Below the pieces are notes generated by a model. The model saw only the letters and a program-made list of their open reading frames with translations. It was not told the origin of the DNA and searched no databases. The position numbers and the translations under genes were made by a program. Of a stretch of DNA of 64,000 nucleotides, positions 17,889-26,108 are shown one piece after another; position 1 is the stretch's first letter; the number at the start of each line of letters is the position of its first letter. Source of the DNA: Peristeroidobacter agariperforans. GTDB taxonomy: Bacteria > Pseudomonadota > Gammaproteobacteria > Steroidobacterales > Steroidobacteraceae. The stretch covers positions 1-64,000 of the forward strand of contig NZ_RYFW01000005.1 of the NCBI RefSeq assembly GCF_004138335.1, given 5' to 3'.

Positions 17889-17904
17889 GGTACTGGGTAG
17901 TACC
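17889..17904. promoter_or_regulatory. putative TetR operator 2
   Basis: GGTACTGGGTAGTACC: 6-bp perfect arms around GGGT, 14 bp before the TetR ATG. The 32-bp spacing to the first site is close to three helical turns, so dimers would sit on the same face of the DNA. Confidence 0.6.
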
Positions 17905-17918
17905 AAGAGGGCAGCTGC

Positions 17919-18578
17919 ATGTCGAAAAACAAACCACCGGCAGGAAAGCTCAGCAGCACTCGGGCGTCCGCCGCCGGGCGCGCACGCTCGGCGGAGATCC
18001 TGCGGGTCGCCGCCAAGATCTTCCTGAAGCACGGCTACGCCGGGGCGAGCATCGATGCGATCATCGCGGAGGCAGGCGGCTCGAAACGCGACGTGTACAC
18101 CGAGTTCGGCAGCAAGGAGAAGCTGTTCGCGGCCATCGTGCGTGACAATTTGAATGCGGTGCTGGGCGCGCTTGCGCCGGGGGCGGATGTCTCGAAGTCT
18201 TTGCACGAGGTGCTGCTCGAATTCGGCATTGGCCTCGCTCAGCGGCTCTCGACGCCCACCGGACTCAATCTCTACCGCATCATCGTCTCCGAAGGCACGC
18301 GCTTTCCGGCGCTTGCGAAGCTCTTCTATGACAGCGGTCCGGGGCTGGTCGCAGGCAGGCTCGCCGAAGTGCTCGAGCAGCGTCGACGCGCGCACGAGAT
18401 CGAGGTGGAGGATTGCCAGGCGGCGGCCGATCAGTTCGTCGGCATGATCCGCGGCAACCTGCATCTTGCGGTGGTCTTACGCATTCGGCCCGCGCCGCGG
18501 CCGGAGGAATTGCAGGCGTTCGTTGCGAAGGCGGTGGCCACTTTTCTGCACGGGATCGTCGCGCCCCAACGCGCCTGA
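17919..18578 (+). CDS. TetR-family regulator divergent from aceE
   Basis: 219 residues. TetR N-terminal HTH at about 25-70: RSAEILRVAAKIFLKHGYAGASIDAIIAEAGGSKRDVYTEFGSKEKLF. The ligand-binding part has the RIIVSEGTRFPALAKLFYDSGP block of the AcrR/TetR_C group. AAGAGGG precedes the ATG. Divergent from aceE across about 45 bp that contain two palindromes with a common half-site, so autoregulation and control of pyruvate dehydrogenase are likely; the ligand is unknown. It converges on the next TetR gene, leaving 11 bp between stops. Confidence 0.88.
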   Translation: MSKNKPPAGKLSSTRASAAGRARSAEILRVAAKIFLKHGYAGASIDAIIAEAGGSKRDVYTEFGSKEKLFAAIVRDNLNAVLGALAPGADVSKSLHEVLLEFGIGLAQRLSTPTGLNLYRIIVSEGTRFPALAKLFYDSGPGLVAGRLAEVLEQRRRAHEIEVEDCQAAADQFVGMIRGNLHLAVVLRIRPAPRPEELQAFVAKAVATFLHGIVAPQRA

Positions 18579-18589
18579 TCCCGAACCCA

Positions 18590-19255
18590 TCAATCAGTCG
18601 GCGCGGTTTTGCTCGAGCGTTTCGGCGGTGGCATCGCCCGAAGGGTGCGACGGGCGCGCTGGAAGATCTGCGGATCCTTGTAGAGCTGGAACAGCAGGTT
18701 CGTGCCGGTCACGAGCGCCAGAATCTCAAACGTCATTTGCGCCACATCGGTGTTCTTCGGCAGGTGGCCGGCGGCGACGGCCTCGTGCAGTACGCGTTCT
18801 AGAAAGGCACTGCGCTCAGCCGTCGTTTCGAAGACCCGATCGCGCACCGGGCCGGCTCGGTCGTCGAACTCCGAGGAGGCCGCGGTGAAGAAACATCCGC
18901 CGTCCTTCGCGTGACGTTGCACGTAGTCGAAATAGTGCTCCATGAACGAGCGCAACTGCGGGGCGCCGGCGGGGCTTGCCATCGTGGGCTCGAGCACCTC
19001 GTTGCGATACACGTCCCACGCGGCATCGATCGTCGCAATCTGCAGCGATTCCTTCGAGCCGAAATGCGCAAACAATCCCGCTTTGCTCATGCCGACTTCG
19101 GTCGCGAGCCGACCGATGCTCAAGGCTTCCAGACCGTCCGCGGCGGCGATCCGACGCGCGGCTTCCAGGATTTCACGGCGCGTCCTCTCACCGTGCGCAC
19201 GGCGGCGATCGGCGGGTGAGGCTTTGCTCGTTTTGGCAGGCGCAGCTCTTTTCAT
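18590..19255 (-). CDS. TetR-family regulator divergent from the DUF3237 gene
   Basis: 221 residues. The HTH (RREILEAARRIAAADGLEALSIGRLATEVGMSKAGLFAHFGSKESLQ) starts near residue 27 after a basic leader. The C-terminal domain has YFDYVQRHAKDGGCFFTAASSEFDDR, a pattern of the TetR_C subgroup in which a GGC(F/P) loop precedes the ligand pocket. The 82-bp divergent gap to the DUF3237 gene holds two copies of an ACGAACGATCG half-element, typical of TetR operators. Likely an autorepressor that also controls the neighbour. Confidence 0.87.
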   Translation of the reverse strand: MKRAAPAKTSKASPADRRRAHGERTRREILEAARRIAAADGLEALSIGRLATEVGMSKAGLFAHFGSKESLQIATIDAAWDVYRNEVLEPTMASPAGAPQLRSFMEHYFDYVQRHAKDGGCFFTAASSEFDDRAGPVRDRVFETTAERSAFLERVLHEAVAAGHLPKNTDVAQMTFEILALVTGTNLLFQLYKDPQIFQRARRTLRAMPPPKRSSKTAPTD

Positions 19256-19283
19256 AACACGTTCATCTTAGCAAGGTTTGACG

Positions 19284-19320
19284 TACGAACGATCGTTCGA
19301 TTAGAGTGCGATCGTTCGTA
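19284..19320. promoter_or_regulatory. double TetR-type operator
   Basis: TACGAACGATCG (19284-19295) and its exact reverse complement CGATCGTTCGTA (19309-19320) flank 13 nt. In addition CGAACGATCGTTCG (19286-19299) is a perfect 14-bp palindrome. The block lies between the divergent TetR and DUF3237 genes, 17 bp before the latter's start. Confidence 0.7.
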
Positions 19321-19337
19321 TTGGCCAGGAGGCAGGC

Positions 19338-19805
19338 GTGACCGCACCCTTTTTGAATCTCGAGCCGTTGTTCGATCTGCACTTGAAGCTGCGACGCGAA
19401 GTCGAGCAGGTCGGCACGACGCCCGAAGGGTTGCGCATTCATTTGTTCATCGAGGAGGGCGAATGCGTGGGACCGAAGCTGCGCGGCCGGCTGCGTCGCT
19501 CCGGTGGCGACTGGTTCGTGCTGCGCCCGGACGGCGTCGGCGTGCTCGATGTGCGCTGTACGATCGAAACGAGCGATGGCGCGCTGATCTTTGGCGAGCA
19601 TCTGGGGCTGCTCGAGCTCGGTGAGCACGGCTACGAACGCTTTCTCGAGGGGCATCGGCCCAACGCGGTGCGAGGCAAGATCAGCGCTCGCTATCGCACC
19701 GGGCGTGAGCAGTATGCCTGGCTCAATCGCAGCGTCTGTGTTGCCTCGGTGCAAGCCGATCTGCAGCGCCTGGAAGTCGATTACCGGATGTATTTGTTGT
19801 CCTGA
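19338..19805 (+). CDS. DUF3237-family protein
   Basis: 155 residues. The order LRIHLFIEEGECVGPKLRGRLRRSGGDWFVLRPDG, VLDVRCTIETSDGALIFGEHLG, then RFLEGH and WLNRSVCVASVQ matches DUF3237, a beta-barrel family of unknown activity common in proteobacteria and fungi. GTG start at 19338 with AGGAGG 6 nt upstream. Divergent TetR control is likely. No signal peptide. Confidence 0.8.
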   Translation: MTAPFLNLEPLFDLHLKLRREVEQVGTTPEGLRIHLFIEEGECVGPKLRGRLRRSGGDWFVLRPDGVGVLDVRCTIETSDGALIFGEHLGLLELGEHGYERFLEGHRPNAVRGKISARYRTGREQYAWLNRSVCVASVQADLQRLEVDYRMYLLS

Positions 19806-19810
19806 TCGTT

Positions 19811-19830
19811 GCGGGCGTGGACACGCCCGC
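19811..19830. terminator. GC hairpin after the DUF3237 gene
   Basis: GCGGGCGTG and CACGCCCGC, perfect 9-bp arms with GA between them (so a 4-nt loop in practice), 5 bp after the stop. No T-run follows, so it may attenuate or stabilise the transcript and not terminate it. Confidence 0.4.
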
Positions 19831-19858
19831 GCATTGATCCCTAACGGAAGAGAGAATC

Positions 19859-21853
19859 ATGGAATTCGCGAGACGTTCGATCGCGCGCGTCATGGCGTGC
19901 GCTGGATTATTGCTGTTGTCGGGTTGTGGCGGCGATGGTGACGGTGGGGCAGTTGGCGCCCAAAGCATTGCCTCGATCACCGTCTCCGCCGAGACCTTGA
20001 CCGTTGGCACCGCCGCCACGCAAGGATTCACCGCCACCGCGAAGGATCGGACGGGCAACGCGTTACAAGGCGTGAGCTTCACCTGGGCCTCGAGCAATAC
20101 GAGCATTGCTTCGATTGGCAGCGATGGCCTGGTGACGGGCATCGCGCCCGGCGCAAGCAACATCACCGCAAGCGCGCAGGGCGTGACGAGCGCGCCGGTG
20201 ACCGTGACCGTCGTGCCCCCGACGCGGATCACGGGCACGGCGGCGATCGGCGCGCCGCTTGCCAACGCGCAGGTCACGCTCACGGATCATCGGGGTGTCA
20301 AGCGCACGGCGACCACCGCTGGTGATGGGTCGTTTGTAATCACCACGACCGGGCTCGAGTTGCCGTTTCTGGTTCGAGCCGAGTCCAAGGAGGCATCGTC
20401 CGCGCCGCTCTACAGTGCGAGCGCGGAGAGCGTCAGCGGCGTCATCAACGTCACGCCGCTCACCGATCTGATCTTGCGTTCCTGGTATGCCGCGCAGAGC
20501 TTCTCCATCGATGCCGCCTTTGGCGATCCCTCGCGAAGCCCGGCGGTCACGGTTGGTTCGCTGCAGGTGGTCCACTCCCTCGTGCACTCTGCCGTGCGAC
20601 GCTGGCTCGAGGAGGCGGGCGTGGATGCGACGACGTTCAATCTGATCTCGAGCGCCTTCGATGCGGACGGCATGGGGGTCGATCAGGTTCTGGATCGCAC
20701 GAGCGTCGAGCCGGCCGCCGGATCGTTCGTCATTACGGACGGGACGACCACACAGCACGGTACGCTGAGCATCCAGGCGGCGCCGGCCTCGCTGACGCTG
20801 GAAACGAATGTGTCGAGCCCCAGCGGTTCGAACAGTTCGACCACACAAACGCTCATGGCGGTGCAACCGGAGGAGCAGGACGCGCTCGCCGGCGTGAATG
20901 CCTTGCTGACCAAGTTCGCCGAGACGCTCGGGACCGCCGGCCCCAATTCGGGGGGAGGGCCCGTGATTGCTTTTCTCGCCACCGATTATTTGAATGCCGG
21001 CATCGATCCCACGTGGGAATCTAACCGGCTCGTGAGCGGGCTGTGGGCCTACAACCTGAGCTATCGACTGCGCAGTATCGACTTTATCGATGCGGCAGCG
21101 GGGCTGATGACCGCGACCTTCGATCGTACGATGAGCCGCCGGGACAACCAGGGGTCGCGTACCGAGCGAGTTCAGCATCATTTCAAACGCTACGGCGCCG
21201 AGTGGTTGTTTCACGGTGATCAACGCCTCGCCGATGTATCGGTGCTCACGGAAGCGCGCACTTACCAGGGCGCGATCACGAGCGGATCGGGGACCTCGGT
21301 CATCGCGCGCGCGAGTTTCGAGGGCCAGGTGTTGCTGCGAGGTGCGACAGTGAGTGGCGGCGGGCTGTGGAATGATTCGCCTCTGATCTTCTCGGGGCTC
21401 TATGCTGCGTACTCACTGGATAGCGGCCCGTTGGCGACGCCGGTGCCAGCGGATACGGAGTTCACCGTCACTGTGGATCTTCCCGACCGGCCCGTCACGT
21501 CCTACCAGCTCCGCAGCAATGCGGTCACGACGGAGGCCATTTCGGTGACCAATCTCACCGGCCATGCACTCGGAGATGCAGTGGGCAAGTCGCTCGAGGT
21601 TGAGTGGAGCTTGCCGAAGAGCTATGCGATCGAGACCGTGAGACTCACTCGATCCCGGCACCTGCAAGACTCACGCACTGGACAAAGGATGATTTCCGAG
21701 GAGCCGGGCCCGTTGCTGCCGGCCACCGCCACCTCCGGCACCATCCAGATGCCCATCAGCTATTGTTGTCTCACCCTCATTGGACTTGACGTGAATGTCA
21801 TCGTCGAGGGCGTGAATGGCGAACGCAGCGTCGCGATCTATTCGTTTCGATGA
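19859..21853 (+). CDS. lipoprotein with bacterial Ig-like (BIG2) domain
   Basis: 664 residues. A lipobox LLLLSGCGG places the lipidated Cys near residue 23, followed by a Gly/Asp linker. Residues about 38-118 are a BIG2 domain (SITVSAETLTVGTAATQGFTATAKD, FTWASSNTSIASIGSDGLVTGIAPGASNITASA, VTVTVVPP). Next is a carboxypeptidase-regulatory-like beta-sandwich (GTAAIGAPLANAQVTLTDHRGVKRTATTAGDGSFV). The remaining 450 residues are unrecognised and Ser/Thr-rich. Probably a cell-surface or periplasmic binding protein. Its stop overlaps the next ATG (ATGA at 21850-21853). Confidence 0.8.
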   Translation: MEFARRSIARVMACAGLLLLSGCGGDGDGGAVGAQSIASITVSAETLTVGTAATQGFTATAKDRTGNALQGVSFTWASSNTSIASIGSDGLVTGIAPGASNITASAQGVTSAPVTVTVVPPTRITGTAAIGAPLANAQVTLTDHRGVKRTATTAGDGSFVITTTGLELPFLVRAESKEASSAPLYSASAESVSGVINVTPLTDLILRSWYAAQSFSIDAAFGDPSRSPAVTVGSLQVVHSLVHSAVRRWLEEAGVDATTFNLISSAFDADGMGVDQVLDRTSVEPAAGSFVITDGTTTQHGTLSIQAAPASLTLETNVSSPSGSNSSTTQTLMAVQPEEQDALAGVNALLTKFAETLGTAGPNSGGGPVIAFLATDYLNAGIDPTWESNRLVSGLWAYNLSYRLRSIDFIDAAAGLMTATFDRTMSRRDNQGSRTERVQHHFKRYGAEWLFHGDQRLADVSVLTEARTYQGAITSGSGTSVIARASFEGQVLLRGATVSGGGLWNDSPLIFSGLYAAYSLDSGPLATPVPADTEFTVTVDLPDRPVTSYQLRSNAVTTEAISVTNLTGHALGDAVGKSLEVEWSLPKSYAIETVRLTRSRHLQDSRTGQRMISEEPGPLLPATATSGTIQMPISYCCLTLIGLDVNVIVEGVNGERSVAIYSFR

Positions 21854-21999
21854 GTGTGGCCCTCGGCGACAGCGGGTCCAGCGCGGCCGTGTCGATCGCG
21901 GTCGCGCTCGTCGCGACGCTCGGGCACGTCTTGATGAACTCGCTCGATGCCCGAGGTCAGCTGCCCGCCCGGCGGGATGAGTGGATCGGACAGCGATGA
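21850..21999 (+). CDS. possible 49-residue linker peptide gene
   Basis: ATG at 21850 overlaps the lipoprotein stop and its TGA (21997-21999) overlaps the next ATG, so both junctions are ATGA. The product has a hydrophobic stretch AAVSIAVALVATLGHVLM (one possible membrane helix) followed by a charged tail (SLDARGQLPARRDEWIGQR). No relatives are known to me. Exact fit between both neighbours argues for translation by coupling; the short length and plain GC-rich composition argue for caution. Confidence 0.4.
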   Translation: MSVALGDSGSSAAVSIAVALVATLGHVLMNSLDARGQLPARRDEWIGQR

Positions 22000-23207
22000 G
22001 AAATGTTCGAGTCCTCATCTCGGGCGCGGGTATCGCGGGGCTGATCACCGCGTACTGGCTCAAACGCTACGGCTTCCGGCCCACCGTCGTCGAGCGCGCG
22101 GAGCAAATCCGCCTTGGCGGCCACGCGGTCGATCTGTGGGGATCGGCCGTCGAGGTGATCGAACGAATGGGCCTGCTGCCCGCAGTCGAGGCCTCGCGCA
22201 CCGGCAATGACATCGGCACGACGATTGTTCCAGGACGACGCCCGCTCACTATGCCTCTGAACGTGTTGGCGACGCCCATCGCCGATCGGCACGTCGAGAT
22301 CATGCGCGGCACGTTGGTGAGTCTCTTGTTTGAGCGGGCACGCGAGGGCGTCGACTATCTGTTCGGCGACACGATCCGTGCGATCGATACCAATGCCGAC
22401 GGCGTGCGAGTCAGCTTCGAGCATGCCTCTGCACGATCGTTCGATCTGGTCATCGGCGCCGACGGGCAGCATTCGAATGTGCGGCAGCTGATGTTTGGAC
22501 CGGCCTCGCAGTTCAGTCGCTATCTCGGGGCTTACCTGTGCGGATTCTCACTGCCGAACGATTGGATGCCGCCAGGCCATCTGGCGCGCTATCTCGCACC
22601 CGCGAAAACTGTGACACTCGCGCCGATTCGCGAAAGCGGTGACATTGCTGCAATGTTTCTTTTCCGTCGGCTGGCAGAGCTTCAGTTCCAGCGCCACGAC
22701 CTGGACCGACAACAGCAGCTGGTCCGCGAGGTGTTTGCAGCGGAGGGCTGGCATGTGCCGAGCCTGCTGACTCGTGTGCCGAGCGCCAGGGATTTCTATT
22801 TCAGTCCGGTGAGTCAGATCCGCATGCGCCGCTGGTCGCAGGGACGAATTGCACTCGTTGGTGACGCGGGGTTCTGTCCGGCGCCTGCGGTCGGCGGCGG
22901 CACGACGCTCGCCATCATCGCCGCCTACATTCTTGCGGGTGAACTCGCCCGGGCCCGCGGCGACTACACCGCGGCGTTACCGAACTACGAGCGTGCAATC
23001 CGCCCCGCGGTCGAGGCGAGCCGTGACGTGGGCCCCTCGCTCGTTCGAGCGCTCATTCCACGAACCCCACTCGAGATCACGTTCGGCCTGCGCCTCGCAC
23101 CGCTCGTGCTGCGATCGCCGCCGTGCGTGCGTCGGATTGTGCCCTTGCTGCCGCGTCGTGCGCTTCGGGGCTTGCGCCAGGTCGCATCCGTCACACTGCC
23201 CGCGTAG
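21996..23207 (+). CDS. FAD-dependent monooxygenase (aromatic hydroxylase type)
   Basis: 403 residues. Class A flavoprotein hydroxylase landmarks: N-terminal dinucleotide motif ISGAGIAGLITAYWLKRYG, then a glutamate at the end of the second strand (VVERA), DLVIGADGQHSNVR in mid-protein and IALVGDAGFCPAPAVGGGTTLAI near the C-terminus, where the GD motif binds FAD ribityl. These enzymes insert one O2 atom into aromatic or polyketide-like substrates with NAD(P)H. ATG 21996 was preferred; a GTG at 21981 would add five residues. The last 60 residues (Arg/Leu/Pro-rich) are unusual. Confidence 0.87.
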   Translation: MRNVRVLISGAGIAGLITAYWLKRYGFRPTVVERAEQIRLGGHAVDLWGSAVEVIERMGLLPAVEASRTGNDIGTTIVPGRRPLTMPLNVLATPIADRHVEIMRGTLVSLLFERAREGVDYLFGDTIRAIDTNADGVRVSFEHASARSFDLVIGADGQHSNVRQLMFGPASQFSRYLGAYLCGFSLPNDWMPPGHLARYLAPAKTVTLAPIRESGDIAAMFLFRRLAELQFQRHDLDRQQQLVREVFAAEGWHVPSLLTRVPSARDFYFSPVSQIRMRRWSQGRIALVGDAGFCPAPAVGGGTTLAIIAAYILAGELARARGDYTAALPNYERAIRPAVEASRDVGPSLVRALIPRTPLEITFGLRLAPLVLRSPPCVRRIVPLLPRRALRGLRQVASVTLPA

Positions 23208-23251
23208 GCGCGCGGCTGGTTGGGCGAAGGCGCCGATGGGTCGTCAGCGCG

Positions 23252-24043
23252 TCATTCCTTCTCCTGCAACGTTTCGCTGCGTCCATCCTGCTGTACGCGC
23301 TGGCCACTTCGCTGGCTGACGTGAACGCGCCAGGGATAATGATCCTCCGGTAAGTCTTTGCAGAGCGGATTGCGGAAGTGCTGGGTGAGTACCAGACGCC
23401 AGCGCTCCGAGACGTTTGCCGTCGTCATGTGCGGCATGCGGCTGTGATGAAACGTGACATCTCCCGCCTCGATCGGGCAGGCAACGATGTCTGCAGCATC
23501 GTCCACCTCGCAGATGAGCAGGTCGCTCGCCATCTCCGGCGGATTGCGATGCTCCAACAGCCGACGATGTCCGCCACGAACGAAATGCATGCACCCATTC
23601 TCCGGGCCGACGGCATGGAACGCCGTCCAGCAGGTGATGCCACGATTCGATAGCGTGCGGCCCCAGTACGCCTCGTCCTGGTGCCAGGGCGTGGCCGCGC
23701 CGATGCCCGGCGGCTTGCCAAGAAATTGTTCGTACCAGAACTCCATCTCCTGGCGCATCAGCGCGGCGCCGAACGCCGCCGCCCACGCACGAAAGCGGGA
23801 TTGCTGGACCCATGGATAGAGCCGGTCGACGCCGCTTTGAACGATGCGGTAGACACGATTGTCGAGCGATTCGCCCCGGCGCCAGTCCCAGTCGTTCGCG
23901 CCGTCGCGCGGCCCGACCGCGAGCTCCTGCGCCATCCGCAGGAACGCCTGTCCTTCCTCGGGATCGATCACACCCTTCACGACCAGAAAGCCATCGCGCT
24001 CGAAACGCTCGAGATCATCAGAGGTGGGCTGTGGATAATGCAT
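23252..24043 (-). CDS. phytanoyl-CoA dioxygenase (PhyH) family protein
   Basis: 263 residues. Fe(II)/2-oxoglutarate dioxygenase of the PhyH type: FERDGFLVVKGVIDPEEG at the start, the HxD iron motif in TPWHQDEAYWG, a second GDVTFHHSRMPHMTTAN segment that supplies the distal His and WRLV with the Arg for 2-oxoglutarate. The substrate is unknown; bacterial relatives hydroxylate small natural products and lipids. It ends 44 bp from the convergent FAD monooxygenase. Confidence 0.87.
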   Translation of the reverse strand: MHYPQPTSDDLERFERDGFLVVKGVIDPEEGQAFLRMAQELAVGPRDGANDWDWRRGESLDNRVYRIVQSGVDRLYPWVQQSRFRAWAAAFGAALMRQEMEFWYEQFLGKPPGIGAATPWHQDEAYWGRTLSNRGITCWTAFHAVGPENGCMHFVRGGHRRLLEHRNPPEMASDLLICEVDDAADIVACPIEAGDVTFHHSRMPHMTTANVSERWRLVLTQHFRNPLCKDLPEDHYPWRVHVSQRSGQRVQQDGRSETLQEKE

Positions 24044-24136
24044 GTCTCTTCGACCGATCGTTCAAGAAGTGAAACGACTACCTGGGCTGCACAACTGCGT
24101 TAGTAGCATGAACGAGCGATCGAACGGCTTGAAATA

Positions 24137-24157
24137 GAAGCAACCAAATGTTGCTTC
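24137..24157 (-). terminator. hairpin downstream of the MFS gene
   Basis: On the minus strand GAAGCAAC, loop ATTTG, GTTGCTTC, then TATTTCAAG. Perfect 8-bp stem about 30 bp after the MFS stop, with a weak T-rich tail. Confidence 0.5.
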
Positions 24158-24185
24158 CCGACGAGAGCATCGAGCGCGAGCAAGA

Positions 24186-25363
24186 TCAGTGGCGATGGTG
24201 AAGCCACGTCACGCCGGCACTGAACAGGAGCACGACGGCGGCGGCCGCCGGCAACATCTGCTCGATCTGCGCACTGATCATGACCGCGCCCAACACGCCC
24301 GAGAGGACACCGCAAGGTAGACGCAGGATTGATACAGCCCCGTCAGTAGCGACAGATGCGCGCCCTTGCCATGTGCCAGCAGCAAGTGCTGTTGCGGCGT
24401 CGTAAGAGCAAAGGAGAAGAGTCCCGAGAGCGCCACGGCGAGCAGGGCCCAGGCCGGGGAGTGCGCAAGCGAAGGCACCGCGAGCAACACTGCCGCAAGG
24501 CTGATGCACGCGCCCAAGATCACCGGCACCGGGCCGACTCTGTCCGCCAGGGCGCCTGCGGCCAGGTTGCCCAGCGTCCCCGACCCTCCAAATATCACGA
24601 GCAGGAGGCTGAGCCATTGGGCGTCGGCGGCGATGAGCGCCTGATACACGACGCTGATGTAGGTGTAAGGAAGGTACACGCCGGTGAAGATCACGATGGC
24701 ACGCAGCAGATCGTTGCGAACGTTCGGGTTTTGCAAGGGAGGAAAACGAGCCTTCAGGCGAGGGCGGTCGGTCTCGCGAATCTCGGGGAGCTTGGCGAAG
24801 ATGGCCGCACCGGCAAGCAGACCCAATGCCGCGACGAGCCAGAGCGTCAGGCGCCAATCAGACACGTTCGCGATGGCGGTGCCCAGCGGAGCGCCCAATA
24901 CAAGCGAACTCGTGAGACCCATCATCACCCGTGAGATCGCGCGACCGCGATGCTGCGGGCCTGCCAGGATCGCGGCGGTCGCGCTCGCATTCGCGGTAAA
25001 GAGGCCGGCGCCCGCGGCCGCGATGATTCTCGACAGAAGCGCCAGGATGAAGCTCGGCGCGGCGGCCGTCATGGCATTGCCAGCACAAAACAACCCAAGC
25101 GCGATCACCAGCGCGGATCGGCGCGACCAGCCCGCGGTCAGCGCACCGAGGATCGGCGCCGCGATGGCATAGGCGAGCGAGAAGACCGTCACGAGTTGTC
25201 CGGCCGCGGCGGTGCTCACGCGTAACGTCGCGCCCACCGAGGGCAGGATGCCTGCAATGACGAACGCATCCGTCCCGACGGCAAAGGCGCCGAGCGCCAA
25301 CACGAGCGCGTGAGATCGCCATCCTTCGCAGGCTTCGACCATGACATCGCCGTCGCGTGCCAT
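24186..25363 (-). pseudogene. MFS transporter, frameshifted near the C-terminus
   Basis: Drug:H+ antiporter-like MFS protein of about 390 residues. ALVLALGAFAVGTDAFVIAGILP is helix 1; GWSRRSALVIALGLF holds the helix 2-3 loop motif; ADRVGPVPVILG marks the second half. The reading frame breaks at about 24310: after QSCVYLA the frame gives VSSRACWARS and stops at 24278, while the next frame continues as VLSGVLGAVMISAQIEQMLP and ends at 24186, exactly the missing last helix. One lost G restores it. Whether this is a real mutation or a sequence error cannot be told. Start: ATG 25363 with TTGGAG 7 nt upstream. The divergent TetR gene and operator suggest an inducible efflux pump. Confidence 0.8.
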
Positions 25364-25376
25364 CGAATGCTCCAAA

Positions 25377-25396
25377 GACAAAGACAGGTCTGTATC
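25377..25396. promoter_or_regulatory. putative TetR operator O1
   Basis: GACAAAGACAGGTCTGTATC. It matches 17 of 20 bases of the palindrome at 27651-27670; the right arm (GGTCTGTATC) is identical and the left arm is degraded. It lies 14 bp upstream of the MFS start and 110 bp upstream of the TetR gene. Confidence 0.65.
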
Positions 25397-25506
25397 GATA
25401 GTAGTCGACGTTCTCGGTGCCTGACCATAGGAAAAAAGATAAGATCTCACGCAAGCCGCGCCCGGCAGGCGCGTGAAGTCCTCCGTGATGGAAGGTGATG
25501 AGATTC

Positions 25507-26103
25507 ATGAGCGAGCGTGTCCCCCAGATTCGCGGCTCGGCCGTGCGGGAGAAGATCCTCGCGACGGCCGATGAGTTGTTCTATCGCGAAGGGCTCCGGG
25601 CGATCGGTGTCGACACCGTGATCGCAAAATCAGGTGTCGCGAAAACGACCTTGTATCGCTGGTTTCCGAGCAAGGATCTGCTCATCGCCGCCTTTCTCGA
25701 GCGCAGGAACAGCGAGTTCTGGGGACAGTGGGACCGGGTCGCGGCGAAGCATCGCGAGGACCCGCAGGGTGAGCTCGAGGCGCAATTGACTTGGATCGCG
25801 CGCTATGTGAGCGGTCCGAAATATCGAGGCTGTCCGTTCATCAACGCCGCGGCAGAGCTTGCTGACCTCGCGCATCCCGGCCGGGAGGTGTGCGTCGCCA
25901 ACAAACAGAAACTGTTTCAGCGACTGCTCGATCTGAGTACGCGCGCCGGCGCCCCTAAGCCGCAATCGCTGGCGGAGCAGCTACTGCTGTTGATCGATGG
26001 CGCATTTGCGAATGCTCAGGTGCTCGGCAAGGTCGGGCCTGCGAGCGCGTTGGCCGCCGCGGGCAAGGCGGTGGTGGAGGCCGCGCTGGCCCGGCGTCGC
26101 TAA
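25507..26103 (+). CDS. TetR-family regulator of the MFS/oxidoreductase regulon
   Basis: 198 residues. HTH at about 8-55: REKILATADELFYREGLRAIGVDTVIAKSGVAKTTLYRWFPSKDLLIAAFL. The C-terminal domain has ARYVSGPKYRGCPFINAAAELADLAHPG, a motif shared by the TetR subgroup that governs quinone- or solvent-responsive detoxification genes (known of the family). Start ATG 25507 with AAGGTG at 9 nt; ATG 25498 is an alternative. It is divergent from the MFS gene and transcribed toward the saccharopine-dehydrogenase-like gene. Two copies of one operator, beside this gene and 2.2 kb away, outline its regulon. Confidence 0.88.
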   Translation: MSERVPQIRGSAVREKILATADELFYREGLRAIGVDTVIAKSGVAKTTLYRWFPSKDLLIAAFLERRNSEFWGQWDRVAAKHREDPQGELEAQLTWIARYVSGPKYRGCPFINAAAELADLAHPGREVCVANKQKLFQRLLDLSTRAGAPKPQSLAEQLLLLIDGAFANAQVLGKVGPASALAAAGKAVVEAALARRR

Positions 26104-26108
26104 AGGTT

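Noticed and set aside
16828-18027. 399-codon frame antisense to aceE.
   Set aside because: The minus strand encodes an unmistakable pyruvate dehydrogenase E1 over the same bases; the frame is a shadow.
20063-21223. 386-codon frame antisense to the lipoprotein.
   Set aside because: Arg/Gly/His-rich, and the plus strand has a lipobox and BIG2 domain in the same place.
24186-24857. A separate gene of 223 codons on the minus strand below the MFS gene.
   Set aside because: Only its last 40 codons are protein-like and they complete the final helix of the MFS protein; treated as one frameshifted gene.
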